From: Cytophagaceae bacterium
GTDB lineage: Bacteria; Bacteroidota; Bacteroidia; Cytophagales; Spirosomataceae
DNA length: 52,130 nt
Assembly (NCBI GenBank): GCA_027486845.1
Contig: JAIXOL010000080.1
Coordinates: 1 to 52,130, forward strand
Direction: 5' to 3'
Shown: in pieces, positions 1 to 8,349 of the stretch
How the letters are laid out: each line of letters opens with the position of its first letter
Numbering within the stretch: the first letter of the stretch is position 1
Position numbers and translations under genes: made by a program
Notes under the pieces: model-generated
The model's database searches: none
The model's input: only the letters and a program-made list of their open reading frames with translations
What the model was told of the DNA's origin: nothing

Positions 1-120
1 ATGTATAATTTTGAAAATTCTGTTGAAAGAAACCCCTCAAGAACTGACAAAAGAATTTTTAATTATCAATTGAACGAGGAGATTTTTAAAAAGCTAAAAA
101 AAGAATTTAAAGATAATTAA
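1..120 (+). CDS. short hypothetical ORF, whole or 3' end of a gene
   Basis: An open frame of 39 codons starts on the first base of the window and ends at a TAA at 118-120. The product is short, charged and Lys/Asn-rich. I recognise no domain. Because the frame is open to the window edge, it may be only the C-terminus of a longer protein that begins upstream. Confidence 0.3.
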   Translation: MYNFENSVERNPSRTDKRIFNYQLNEEIFKKLKKEFKDN

Positions 121-126
121 CCCGGC

Positions 127-141
127 GAAGTCTCTGACTTC
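127..141. repeat. small palindrome GAAGTC-TCT-GACTTC
   Basis: A perfect 6-bp inverted repeat with a 3-nt loop lies 7 bases after the first stop codon. Its build (short stem, 3-nt loop, intergenic) matches other palindromes of the window at 2710, 6901 and 22999. It could be a REP-like element or a weak transcript end. No T-run follows. Confidence 0.45.
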
Positions 142-285
142 ATAGCGGTTATGATAGTTGTCTATTAAATATCGCTATTTATAATTTTGCCAAATTTCAA
201 TACATTTGTTTGAATAAATTATAGAAAAACCAAGTAAATGCTAACAATTATGCTCAAAGATACTATAAAATATCGAACAGGAACA

Positions 286-456
286 ATGACCAAACGCCCC
301 GCAGAAATGTCGGCACAAGAGCTAAAAATTTGGCAAGAGCAGGGCGAAAAAGAAATAAGAGAATACCTTTTTTCTATTAATCAGCCTTTAATTTACTCAA
401 AAAATGGGGTGATGATTGCCGAGAACAAAGATGGTTCTATTGAAGTTTTACAATGA
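286..456 (+). CDS. small antitoxin-like protein, partner lost
   Basis: The product has 56 residues from ATG 286; an earlier ATG at 238 would give 72. It has an acidic helix-rich N-terminal half (SAQELKIWQEQGEKEIREYL) and an FSINQPLIYSKNGVMIAE-type second half. From memory, small Bacteroidota proteins of this form precede zeta-toxin-like P-loop kinases. The stop TGA (454-456) overlaps an ATG (453-455), the ATGA coupling typical of toxin-antitoxin pairs. That ATG opens a frame reading MNIYIIA, as such toxins start, but it then runs into unrelated sequence before the next gene. I infer an orphan antitoxin; the function is unproven. Confidence 0.45.
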   Translation: MTKRPAEMSAQELKIWQEQGEKEIREYLFSINQPLIYSKNGVMIAENKDGSIEVLQ

Positions 457-501
457 ATATTTATATCATAGCTTGGCTACGCCCTTCTCATCAATCAAAA
501 C

Positions 502-1980
502 ATGAAAAAACTAATCCTTCTTTTACTGCTCAGCCTCAATCTTTTTGCTCAAAGCACGGAAGAAAAAATCAAGGCTTTAATTCCCGAACTTGATGCTAAG
601 TTTCAAGATTTCAAGGTCAAAAGTCATTTGTCGAGTGTTGCGTATGCGGTTATGCTTGATGGCAAAATTATTTATCAAAGCAATAGTGGCATTGTCAATT
701 ACAAAACCAACAAAACCGCTGATAATCAGTCGATTTACCGTATTGCCTCAATGTCGAAAAGCTTTGCTTCGGTGGCAATTTTACAGCTACGTGATGCAGG
801 AAAAATCAAACTCGACGACCCAGTTTGGAAATACATTCCAGAACTAAAAGGACAAAAATATTCACCCGATTCTCCCGAAATTACGGTGCGTCATTTGCTT
901 TCGCACGCAGCGGGTTTCCCCGAAGATAATCCATGGGGCGACCGCCAATTGGGGATTTCGGAAGAAACGATGTTGAAGATGTTTAGGAAAGGAATTTCGT
1001 TCTCCAACGAGCCCGGCGTAGCCTACGAATACAGCAATATGGGCTTTGCGATGTTGGGGCAAATCATCAAAACCGTTTCGGGGCAAAGTTACCAAAGCTA
1101 TGTCATCAACAAAATTTGGAAGCCTCTCGGCATGAAAAACACCTATTGGGATTACACGAAAGTGCCAGATAATCAACTCGTTAGGGGCTATCGTTGGTTA
1201 CGTGAGCAATACATCGAGCAACCCATCGAACCCGACGGTGCATACGGAATCATGGGCGGAGTGCTGACTTCCATAGAAGATTTTGCCAAATACATGGCTC
1301 TGCACCAAGCGGCTTATCAGATTGGTTTGCCAAATTCAGCTATTTTGAAAAAGAGTTCGCTCAAAGAAATGCACTTTCCGTGGAATTTTAATAGCCTCAG
1401 CAATCGTGGCTACACAGGTGCGGGCGAGCCTTGTACAAATGTTGCGTTTTATGGGTATGGCTTGCGTATCGACAAAAACTGCAACCAAATCACGAGCGTC
1501 GGGCATTCGGGCGGACTCCCAGGTTTTGGCTCTGACTGGAAAATCCTGCCAAATTATGGTGTCGGAATTGTCACTTTTACGAATGGAACTTACGGCGGTG
1601 CAGCTTTGATGAATAACCAAATTTTACCTTTTATTGTCGAAAAAGCGAGATTACTTCCAAAGGCATTTCCAGTTTCACCAATTTTGAAACAACGCCAAAA
1701 TGAACTTGTAAAACTACTTCCTTCGTGGGAAAATGCTGAAAAATCTGGTATTTTTGCCGAAAACTTCTTCTTAGATTATTTCCCCGATCTTTTAAAATCT
1801 GAAGCCGAAAGCATCTTTGAAAAAGCAGGAAAAATCATAAAAGTCAACGAAATCGTAGCCGAAAACGCCTTAAGAGGCAAGTTTTTGATAGAAGGAGAAA
1901 AAGGCAATATTGAAGTAAGTTTCACGATGTCTCCCGAAAACCCGCCTTTGATTCAGGCTTATACTATTCGGTTGAAGTAG
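502..1980 (+). CDS. secreted serine hydrolase, beta-lactamase/PBP4-like fold (S12)
   Basis: This 492-residue protein has a clear signal peptide ending near residue 17 (LNLFAQS). The class C beta-lactamase/D-peptidase motifs are all present: S83-M-S-K86 with nucleophile Ser83, Y177-S-N179, and H335-S-G-G as the third box. A C-terminal tail of about 110 residues follows the catalytic domain. Members of this family cleave peptides, esters or beta-lactams, so the substrate cannot be read from the sequence. The start ATG is the first codon of the signal peptide. The gene stands alone; no terminator is obvious after it. Confidence 0.85.
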   Translation: MKKLILLLLLSLNLFAQSTEEKIKALIPELDAKFQDFKVKSHLSSVAYAVMLDGKIIYQSNSGIVNYKTNKTADNQSIYRIASMSKSFASVAILQLRDAGKIKLDDPVWKYIPELKGQKYSPDSPEITVRHLLSHAAGFPEDNPWGDRQLGISEETMLKMFRKGISFSNEPGVAYEYSNMGFAMLGQIIKTVSGQSYQSYVINKIWKPLGMKNTYWDYTKVPDNQLVRGYRWLREQYIEQPIEPDGAYGIMGGVLTSIEDFAKYMALHQAAYQIGLPNSAILKKSSLKEMHFPWNFNSLSNRGYTGAGEPCTNVAFYGYGLRIDKNCNQITSVGHSGGLPGFGSDWKILPNYGVGIVTFTNGTYGGAALMNNQILPFIVEKARLLPKAFPVSPILKQRQNELVKLLPSWENAEKSGIFAENFFLDYFPDLLKSEAESIFEKAGKIIKVNEIVAENALRGKFLIEGEKGNIEVSFTMSPENPPLIQAYTIRLK

Positions 1981-2294
1981 GAAGCACAAAAAAGATGGCA
2001 TTCATGTTATTTTCTATTTTGGTTTACTCAGAATCTGTATTTCTTGCGGGACTTTGAGGCATTGGTCTATGTTATAGAAGAGCTATTTTCGCTCCTTTTT
2101 CGCAAAGACCCTTTCCCCTCATAGTCCCCTACTTTTCTTTATATAAAACTGATTATACTCAAAAGGCACAGAGTTGCAAAGGTTCAAAGGCCATAGTCGC
2201 TTGATTCAAAGTGCTGATAATGAGACAATTAAAGTTTTGAGTTTTCGCAAACCATTTTTGGTTAAATATAGGTAAGAAAAAGACGCTAAAGAAA
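1981..2294. other. gene-free stretch with decayed repeat words
   Basis: No convincing reading frame or RNA is visible. The right half contains imperfect copies of AAAGGCACAGAGTTGCAAAGG/TTCAAAGGC-type words around 2160-2195. The rest is featureless AT-rich DNA. Confidence 0.4.
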
Positions 2295-2612
2295 TTAGCA
2301 ATTTTTTGTTTCAATGATTTTACCTAAATTGATTACAAAATAATAATCTTCAGGGTCTTTCGAGCCTCGTGGTGCTTCATCAAAAAGTTCCAATTCTGTG
2401 CCTTTCCATTCCACCAATACCGACGGAACATTTGCTTCAAATCCATTTCTAAATTCAACGGCATCATAATCTCTGAATCTGACTCCTTCTTTGTCTTTTA
2501 TCAATAGTTGTTCTTCCCAAAAAGGTATAAAATCTTGATATTCTTCAGTTTTTTCTCCACTCAAAATCTCATCAAAAGCATCTTTAAGAATGGCTATTTT
2601 TAGTATTTTCAT
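2295..2612 (-). CDS. ASCH-domain protein
   Basis: The 105-residue product carries the ASCH-type signature near its N-terminus: an LxGEKTEEYR-like run (here ILSGEKTEEYQDF, residues 16-28), followed by a strand with RFRDYDAVEFRNG. ASCH domains are small beta-barrels related to PUA and are thought to bind RNA or modified nucleosides. The length fits a single-domain protein. It has no signal peptide, so it is cytoplasmic. It stands alone between two convergent or unrelated genes and its exact role is unknown. Confidence 0.65.
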   Translation of the reverse strand: MKILKIAILKDAFDEILSGEKTEEYQDFIPFWEEQLLIKDKEGVRFRDYDAVEFRNGFEANVPSVLVEWKGTELELFDEAPRGSKDPEDYYFVINLGKIIETKNC

Positions 2613-2709
2613 CAGCTTATGGCTTGGGATAACAGTATTTCTAAATATATTAAATTTTGTTGTTGTGATTCACTCGCTCTAAAAAATCAGAGGTTTTTCA
2701 GAATAAAAA

Positions 2710-2738
2710 CTGACAGATTACAAATCTGTTTTACAATT
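2710..2738 (-). repeat. REP-like palindrome, copy 1 (GTAA foot)
   Basis: On the minus strand this reads GTAA followed by a hairpin with 7-bp stem ACAGATT/AATCTGT and loop TGT. It touches the stop codon of the GH125 gene. A second copy lies at 6901-6929; the two align over 29 nt and differ in the stem by compensatory changes (G-C against A-T). It may also help to end the GH125 transcript. Confidence 0.65.
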
Positions 2739-4161
2739 AAAGCACATTTTTTAATAAATGTGGGCGTTCTTTGGCTAGTTTCAGCATCATTTCTCCAAAA
2801 AGTGTATTTGCCCATGCAAACCATTTTCTTGTAAATTTGGTGGCATCATCTTTATCGAATGACTCGTGCATAAAGCCTGTTTTGGCGTGCGTGTTTTTCA
2901 AGAATTTGAGTTGTTGTAAAATCTCTTGATCATCGGTTGAGGTCATGGTTCGCATAATGATGCTCAAATGCCAAATCTGATTCACCAATGTATGCGGACT
3001 GCCAACACCTTCAGCCGCTTTTCCTTTGAAGTAATAAGGATTCGAGTCGCTCAATACAAATCGGCGAGTATTTTGATAAATCGGGTCGCTGGTTTTTACA
3101 GCTCCCAAATACGGCAAACTCATTAGATTCGGCACATTAGCGTCATCTTGTAGCAGGCAATTTCCAAAACCATCCACTTCCATTGCATAAATTTTGCCAA
3201 ATTTTGGGTGTGTAATAATCGCATGTTTTTTGATAGCCGCTTCTACTTCATTCGCAAAATCTTTACATTCTTTGGCAAAACCTGTATTTTTATAAACTTT
3301 AGTAGCAATCTCGGCTATTTGTCGAAACGACACGACAGCAAACAAATTGGCAGGAATCAAAAACGGATAAACAGTAGCATCATCCGACGGGCGGAAAATA
3401 CTGTGAATCAAGCCATTAGGTTTCGTTACATTTCCCAAACCATTGCCCGGAACTGTATCCGTCGACCAAGAGGTTGTGCGTCCGAAACGGTACTTTCCTA
3501 CACTTTTATATCGTTGTTGTTCTCGACAAGTAGCAATAATACTTTGGGAAGATTTCAGCCACTTTTCATCAAAAACACTTGTATCGTTGGTCAATTTCCA
3601 ATAATTGTATGCCAAACGCACCGTGTAGCAAAGCGAATCAAGTTCCCATTTGCGTTCATGGAGTTCGGGTTTCATATCGGTATGGTCGCTGAGCCATTCT
3701 GATTTTCCTGCACCATCATTAAACGCATTGGCATAAGGGTCAATCAAAATACATTCAGTTTGGCGATTAATTACGCCCGCAATAAGTTGTTGCAGAGCGG
3801 CATCTTCTTTCATCAAACTCAAATACGGCGTTACTTGTGCGGTGCTATCTCGCAACCACATGGCGTGAATATCGCCGGTAATCACAAACGTATCGGGGCG
3901 GTCGCCTTTTGCTTTAAAATGAACCGTTGTGTCAAGCGTGTTTGGGAAACAATTTTCAAACAACCACGCCAACTCAGGGTCTTTTATTTGAGTTTTCATG
4001 CGGCTAATGGTCGCCTCAATAGCCGAACTACTAAAGTTTCGTTTGTCGGCCGAAACTCTCACACTTGGAAACTCTTGTGCGAAACCTCTGGTTTGAATCA
4101 ATAAACCCATGCCTGCCAATGTACTTTGCTGAATGAATTTACGACGGTTGATATTTTGCAT
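2737..4161 (-). CDS. glycoside hydrolase family 125, exo-alpha-1,6-mannosidase-like
   Basis: The 474-residue protein starts at ATG 4161, where a Tat-like leader begins (NRRKFIQQS followed by a hydrophobic stretch); a GTG further upstream would add 18 unlikely residues. Family marks are HAMWLRDSTAQVTPYL and DPYANAFNDG in the first third, and a (alpha/alpha)6-barrel pattern rich in Trp and aromatic residues. GH125 enzymes remove terminal alpha-1,6-mannose, usually in the periplasm. It lies 80 bp downstream of selD on the same strand, but the two have no evident functional link. No other mannan gene is present in the window. Confidence 0.85.
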   Translation of the reverse strand: MQNINRRKFIQQSTLAGMGLLIQTRGFAQEFPSVRVSADKRNFSSSAIEATISRMKTQIKDPELAWLFENCFPNTLDTTVHFKAKGDRPDTFVITGDIHAMWLRDSTAQVTPYLSLMKEDAALQQLIAGVINRQTECILIDPYANAFNDGAGKSEWLSDHTDMKPELHERKWELDSLCYTVRLAYNYWKLTNDTSVFDEKWLKSSQSIIATCREQQRYKSVGKYRFGRTTSWSTDTVPGNGLGNVTKPNGLIHSIFRPSDDATVYPFLIPANLFAVVSFRQIAEIATKVYKNTGFAKECKDFANEVEAAIKKHAIITHPKFGKIYAMEVDGFGNCLLQDDANVPNLMSLPYLGAVKTSDPIYQNTRRFVLSDSNPYYFKGKAAEGVGSPHTLVNQIWHLSIIMRTMTSTDDQEILQQLKFLKNTHAKTGFMHESFDKDDATKFTRKWFAWANTLFGEMMLKLAKERPHLLKNVL

Positions 4162-4241
4162 TTTGTAATGTCGATGTTTTGTTCTCAAATTCCATAGCGA
4201 AGAATTTGCAAACACCTTGCTATGAATAAAAAATTGGATAA

Positions 4242-5273
4242 TTAAATCACATTGATACTTTTCTCGGTTTTAGCAATCATTTGTCCGAAAGATTTGGCCA
4301 TGATGCCATTTTCTTGCAAAATTCTTTCTAATTCTTCTTTTCCTGCTGGTTCTACGGCAATCAAAAGTCCACCGCTAGTTTGAGGATCTGCCAATAAAAT
4401 TCTTTGTGTATCGTTGATGGCGGATACTTTTTCGCCATAACTTTCCCAGTTAGTATTACAGCCTTTGGGAGCACAAAACGGATACAAATAATCATTGGCT
4501 TCGGGCATTTTTGGTACTTTTTCATAGCTGATTTCGGCACTCAGGTTGCTACCTTCACACATTTCTACCAAATGCCCTAAAAGTCCGAAACCCGTTACGT
4601 CGGTCATGGCTTTTACGGCTGAAAGTTTCCCTAAATCTGCTCCTACTTTATTGAGCGTAGCCATTTGATTAACAGCCACTTGCAAATATTCTGGATTTGA
4701 AATACCCATTTTTTGAGCAGTTGCTAATAATCCAACGCCGAGTGGTTTTGTAAGATACAACAAACAGCCTTCTGTTGCAGTTGAATTTTGTTTTAAATGC
4801 TCAATTTTTACTTTTCCAGTGACGGCCAAACCAAAAAATGGTTCGGGACTGTCAATGCTATGTCCGCCTGCCAAAGGAATATTGGCAGCTGTGCAAGTGG
4901 CACGACTTCCATCTAATACTCTTTGAGCAATTTCGGCAGGAATTGTATCAATCGGCCAACCCAAAATAGCAATTGCCATTATTGGTTCACCGCCCATAGC
5001 ATAAATATCGCTAAGTGCATTTGTAGAAGCAATTCGACCAAAATCAAAGGCATCATCAACGATTGGCATAAAAAAATCAGTCGTACTGATAATTGCTTCG
5101 CCGTTTCCTAAATCAAAAACTGCGGCATCGTCTTTGTCTTTATTTCCTACTAGAAGGTTCGGAAAAGCATTTTGAGGCGTAAGTGTATGTAAAATTTGGT
5201 CTAGAACTTTGGGCGAAATCTTGCATCCACAACCCGAACCGTGACTATATTGCGTAAGTTTTACTTCTGACAT
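4242..5273 (-). CDS. selD: selenide, water dikinase
   Basis: SelD makes selenophosphate from selenide and ATP. The protein has 343 residues from ATG 5273, the usual length; a frame open further upstream adds 59 residues that do not fit the family. The glycine-rich N-terminus HGSGCGCK holds catalytic Cys15 and Lys18, equivalent to Cys17 and Lys20 of E. coli, so this is the cysteine and not the selenocysteine form. It is followed by DDAAVF and TTDFFMPIVDD, the ATP/Mg-binding region, and GGHSID. No selA, selB, selC or mnmH is seen nearby, so its use (selenocysteine or 2-selenouridine in tRNA) is open. Confidence 0.93.
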   Translation of the reverse strand: MSEVKLTQYSHGSGCGCKISPKVLDQILHTLTPQNAFPNLLVGNKDKDDAAVFDLGNGEAIISTTDFFMPIVDDAFDFGRIASTNALSDIYAMGGEPIMAIAILGWPIDTIPAEIAQRVLDGSRATCTAANIPLAGGHSIDSPEPFFGLAVTGKVKIEHLKQNSTATEGCLLYLTKPLGVGLLATAQKMGISNPEYLQVAVNQMATLNKVGADLGKLSAVKAMTDVTGFGLLGHLVEMCEGSNLSAEISYEKVPKMPEANDYLYPFCAPKGCNTNWESYGEKVSAINDTQRILLADPQTSGGLLIAVEPAGKEELERILQENGIMAKSFGQMIAKTEKSINVI

Positions 5274-5428
5274 ATCTGAATAATGATTTTTAAACCGTCG
5301 TAAAATTACATAATATTGTAGAATGGTTTTGATAAAAGCGGATTTTAAAATATCAGAGAAGTTTCTAATTAAGATAAAAACCACCATAAAAACGAAACCG
5401 CTTGTTTCGGAATTGAAATAAACAAAAT

Positions 5429-6118
5429 ATGACCCTTTTTCTAATACCAACTATTCTCGCACCCGATACGCAAGAAACAGTTTTACCACCCCAAATTAAA
5501 GCAGTCGTGAGCGAATTGAATGTTTTTTTTGTGGAAGAACTCCGCACCGCCCGACGATTTATCAGTAGCCTAAAACTCAATAAAGTAATTGACGATATTA
5601 CATTTTACGAATTAAACAAAGATACGCCCCACGACCAAACACTTACCCAACTAAAAAAACTAAAAGTAGATGCAGGAATCATCAGCGAAGCAGGTTGCCC
5701 CGGTGTGGCTGACCCTGGAGCGGTTGCAGTAGCTTTTGCTCATCAACTGGGGCATAAAGTTGTGCCATTGGTAGGTCCAAGTTCAATTCTGATGGCATTG
5801 ATGGCTTCGGGGTTTAATGGTCAAAGTTTTACGTTTAATGGCTACTTACCAATTGATAAGCAACTGAGAATCAAATCTTTAAAGGATTTAGAACAAATAG
5901 CCAAGAAAAAACAACAAACACAGATTTTTATGGAAACACCTTTCCGAAATAATCAACTCTTGGAAGATATTTTGCAAAATCTTAACACCGAAACGCTACT
6001 CTGTATTGCTTGCAACGTAACGGCCAAAGATGAGTTTATCAAAACGTTGCGAGTGAAAGACTGGCAAAAATCTAAACCCGATTTACACAAAAAGCCCACT
6101 ATTTTTTTACTTTTGTAG
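5429..6118 (+). CDS. RsmI-like SAM-dependent tetrapyrrole-methylase-family enzyme
   Basis: This 229-residue protein belongs to the tetrapyrrole methylase fold that includes RsmI, the 16S rRNA C1402 2'-O-methyltransferase. Diagnostic stretches are FFVEELRTARRF near residue 33, SEAGCPGVADPG near residue 87 and VPLVGPSSILMALMASG near residue 109. It is shorter than canonical RsmI (about 280 residues) and lacks its C-terminal domain. Bacteroidota often carry such a second short paralogue, so I do not assign rsmI itself. It diverges from selD with a 155-bp gap. Confidence 0.8.
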   Translation: MTLFLIPTILAPDTQETVLPPQIKAVVSELNVFFVEELRTARRFISSLKLNKVIDDITFYELNKDTPHDQTLTQLKKLKVDAGIISEAGCPGVADPGAVAVAFAHQLGHKVVPLVGPSSILMALMASGFNGQSFTFNGYLPIDKQLRIKSLKDLEQIAKKKQQTQIFMETPFRNNQLLEDILQNLNTETLLCIACNVTAKDEFIKTLRVKDWQKSKPDLHKKPTIFLLL

Positions 6119-6227
6119 AAAAACCTGCTTTATGCCATAAGCTATATACAATAAGCTTTAAGCAAACAGATTAAGATACTTTCAAAAAGCATACGGTATA
6201 AGGCATAAAGCCTATTGAACATACAAT

Positions 6228-6866
6228 ATGATAAACATACATTCCTTTACATTCTCGCCGATTGCTGAAAATACATATATTTTGTGGGATGAAACTCACG
6301 AAGCTGTCATTATTGACCCTGGTTGTTTGGCACAATACGAAAAAGAAGAATTGGCTGATTTTATTGCAGATAATCGCCTGGTAGTGAAGCAATTACTACA
6401 AACCCACTGCCACCTCGACCATGTTTTTGGAGCTGCTTATGTGAAACGTAAATTCAATGTACAGATGCTGATTCATAAAAACGAAATCCCGATTTTGGCC
6501 GATGTAGAAAACCGCTGCCAAATGTGGGGAATAAAAGGCTACGAACCAGTCAAGGCCGATGGTTTTATTGATGAAAATGATAAAATATTCTTCGGAAATT
6601 CGGAACTCGAAATCAGATTTGTACCAGGTCACGCTCCCGGACATTTGGCCTTTGTGAATCATGCTCAGAAATTTGTTATCGGAGGCGATGTGCTTTTCAG
6701 AGGAAGCGTTGGGCGAACTGATTTTCCTTTTTGTAGCCACGAAGCATTGATTCATAGCATCGCAACTCAATTTCTGACGCTCGATGATGATTATAAAGTT
6801 TATTCAGGTCATGGCGACCCAACAACGATTGGTTATGAACGCAAGACTAATCCTTTTTTGCAGTAA
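6228..6866 (+). CDS. metallo-beta-lactamase-fold hydrolase, glyoxalase II-like
   Basis: The 212-residue cytoplasmic protein shows the full zinc-binding set of this superfamily: H60-C-H62-L-D64-H65 (THCHLDH), GHAPGH near residue 143, GGDVLFRGSVGRTD with the bridging Asp, and SGHGDPTTIG near the C-terminus. Such proteins (YcbL/GloB-like) hydrolyse thioesters such as S-lactoylglutathione analogues. It is shorter than GloB, lacking the C-terminal helical domain. Upstream DNA (6121-6227) is built of degenerate words such as GCATAAAGCC and ATAAGC, as in other leaders of this window. Confidence 0.85.
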   Translation: MINIHSFTFSPIAENTYILWDETHEAVIIDPGCLAQYEKEELADFIADNRLVVKQLLQTHCHLDHVFGAAYVKRKFNVQMLIHKNEIPILADVENRCQMWGIKGYEPVKADGFIDENDKIFFGNSELEIRFVPGHAPGHLAFVNHAQKFVIGGDVLFRGSVGRTDFPFCSHEALIHSIATQFLTLDDDYKVYSGHGDPTTIGYERKTNPFLQ

Positions 6867-6900
6867 AATATCAATCATTAGATTACATTATTGACGCAAT

Positions 6901-6929
6901 CTGACAAATTAGAAATTTGTTCTACAATT
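6901..6929 (-). repeat. REP-like palindrome, copy 2 (GTAG foot)
   Basis: On the minus strand this reads GTAG followed by a hairpin with 7-bp stem ACAAATT/AATTTGT and loop TCT. GTAG plus a small imperfect palindrome is the classic REP layout. Compared with copy 1 at 2710, the stem pairs differ but stay complementary. It sits 2 bases before the pssA start codon. Confidence 0.65.
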
Positions 6930-6931
6930 TT

Positions 6932-7678
6932 ATGAAATTATTTACTATTCCAAATATAATGACGCTTGGCAATCTATTTTGTGGTTGCTTGGGAATTGTT
7001 TTTGTTTTTGAAGGAAACCTGCTTTGGGCTTCATATTTGATATTTATTGCAGGAATTCTTGATTTTTTGGATGGCTTTGTGGCACGTTTGCTCAACCAAC
7101 ATTCTGAAATTGGCAAGCAACTTGATTCTTTGGCCGATATGGTAACATTTGGCGTTTTACCATCATTTATAATTGCCAAATTGATTCAGATTTCAACAAC
7201 GCATAATACTGTTTTATCAGATTTATTACCATCAAATCTTTTATCACAAACACATTTGCCTACTTTTGCCTATGTGGCATTTATTTTGGCACTCTTTTCA
7301 TGCCTACGTTTGGCCAAATTCAATATTGATACCCGTCAGTCAGTTTCTTTCATTGGTGTACCTACGCCTGCCAATGCTTTTGTAGTGGCAGCATTTCCGT
7401 TGATTTTAGAGTTCAATCCCGAATACAACTTCTTAATTCTTAATTCCACATTCTTAATTGCTTATACGCTTATCATGAGTTATTTACTGGTTTCAGAAAT
7501 ACCATTATTTGCACTCAAATTCAAGAGTTTTTCTTGGGTTTCTAACCAAATTAAGTATATTTTTCTAATTCTTTCTGTAATTTTACTCGTGGTTCTGCAA
7601 TTTGTGGCCATACCGTTAATCATATTTTTGTACATCATTTTGTCGGTTATTAATAACTTTCAACCGAAAAACACATAA
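6932..7678 (+). CDS. pssA: CDP-diacylglycerol--serine O-phosphatidyltransferase
   Basis: The enzyme joins CDP-diacylglycerol and serine to make phosphatidylserine, the precursor of phosphatidylethanolamine, at the inner membrane. The 248-residue protein carries the exact CDP-alcohol phosphatidyltransferase motif DGx2ARx8Gx3Dx3D (Asp47, Gly48, Ala51, Arg52, Gly61, Asp65, Asp69). About seven to eight hydrophobic helices span the rest. ATG 6932 is preferred over an upstream TTG, since it opens MKLFTIPNIMTLGNLFCG, the usual N-terminus. The following membrane-protein gene is only 23 bp away and probably co-transcribed. Confidence 0.92.
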   Translation: MKLFTIPNIMTLGNLFCGCLGIVFVFEGNLLWASYLIFIAGILDFLDGFVARLLNQHSEIGKQLDSLADMVTFGVLPSFIIAKLIQISTTHNTVLSDLLPSNLLSQTHLPTFAYVAFILALFSCLRLAKFNIDTRQSVSFIGVPTPANAFVVAAFPLILEFNPEYNFLILNSTFLIAYTLIMSYLLVSEIPLFALKFKSFSWVSNQIKYIFLILSVILLVVLQFVAIPLIIFLYIILSVINNFQPKNT

Positions 7679-7701
7679 ATCATTATTTTAAATATAAAAT
7701 C

Positions 7702-8202
7702 ATGCAAAATCCATTTGAAGAAAACCAAACATCCGTTCGTCCGACATTTCTGACGGTTCTGTGTATCCTAACGCTCGTTTTTAATGCCTATAAATTTTAT
7801 GGAGCGATTCCGAATATCTTTACGCCTGAAAAAATAATTGAGAGTAAAGAACAAGCCAATGAAATGGTAATGGATATGTTTTCAAAATACATGTCGGAAA
7901 AAGACCTTGAAAAAATTGAAGAATCACAAGAAGAAGCTAATAAACTGATTCAAAAAGATACATTAGTTACTTCGGGAGTGATGACTTTCATTTCAAGTAT
8001 TCTTTTGATTTTGGGAGCAATTTGGATGTGGGGACTCCGTAAAAAAGGTTTTTGGGTTTATATTGCGGGCAATGTCATTGGCATTATTGCACCAATCGTT
8101 ATCATGGGCGGAGCTATTGGCTGGGGCATCGGAATTATGGCTTTGATTAATGCCGCTATTTTCTCAGGGCTTTATGCGATGAATCTTAAATTTTTGTCAT
8201 AA
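7702..8202 (+). CDS. small integral membrane protein, unknown function
   Basis: I do not recognise a named family. The 166-residue product has one membrane helix near residues 16-35, an acidic, helical loop rich in Glu and Lys (about residues 45-85) and three further helices near 90-112, 118-136 and 142-162. The Gly-rich segment IVIMGGAIGWGIGIMALI is notable. It follows pssA at 23 bp and ends at a good terminator, so the two likely form an operon. Confidence 0.7.
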   Translation: MQNPFEENQTSVRPTFLTVLCILTLVFNAYKFYGAIPNIFTPEKIIESKEQANEMVMDMFSKYMSEKDLEKIEESQEEANKLIQKDTLVTSGVMTFISSILLILGAIWMWGLRKKGFWVYIAGNVIGIIAPIVIMGGAIGWGIGIMALINAAIFSGLYAMNLKFLS

Positions 8203-8232
8203 GAATTTGTTAAAACTTTGTTAATGTTTCCT

Positions 8233-8262
8233 AAAACCTGCTCAACTTTGGGCAGGTTTTTC
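8233..8262 (+). terminator. rho-independent terminator
   Basis: A 9-bp stem AAAACCTGC/GCAGGTTTT with a 10-nt loop is followed by TTCTATTTTT. It closes the pssA-membrane protein unit. Confidence 0.85.
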
Positions 8263-8349
8263 TATTTTTAGATAGATTTACCTCAAGAATGTACAAATTG
8301 AACATCCCTACGATTGTTATCAACGAATGCACGATTCGCACCAAATATT

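Noticed and set aside
5274-5450. Extension of the SelD frame upstream of 5273
   Set aside because: The extra 59 residues do not fit SelD, and they overlap the start of the divergent methylase gene.
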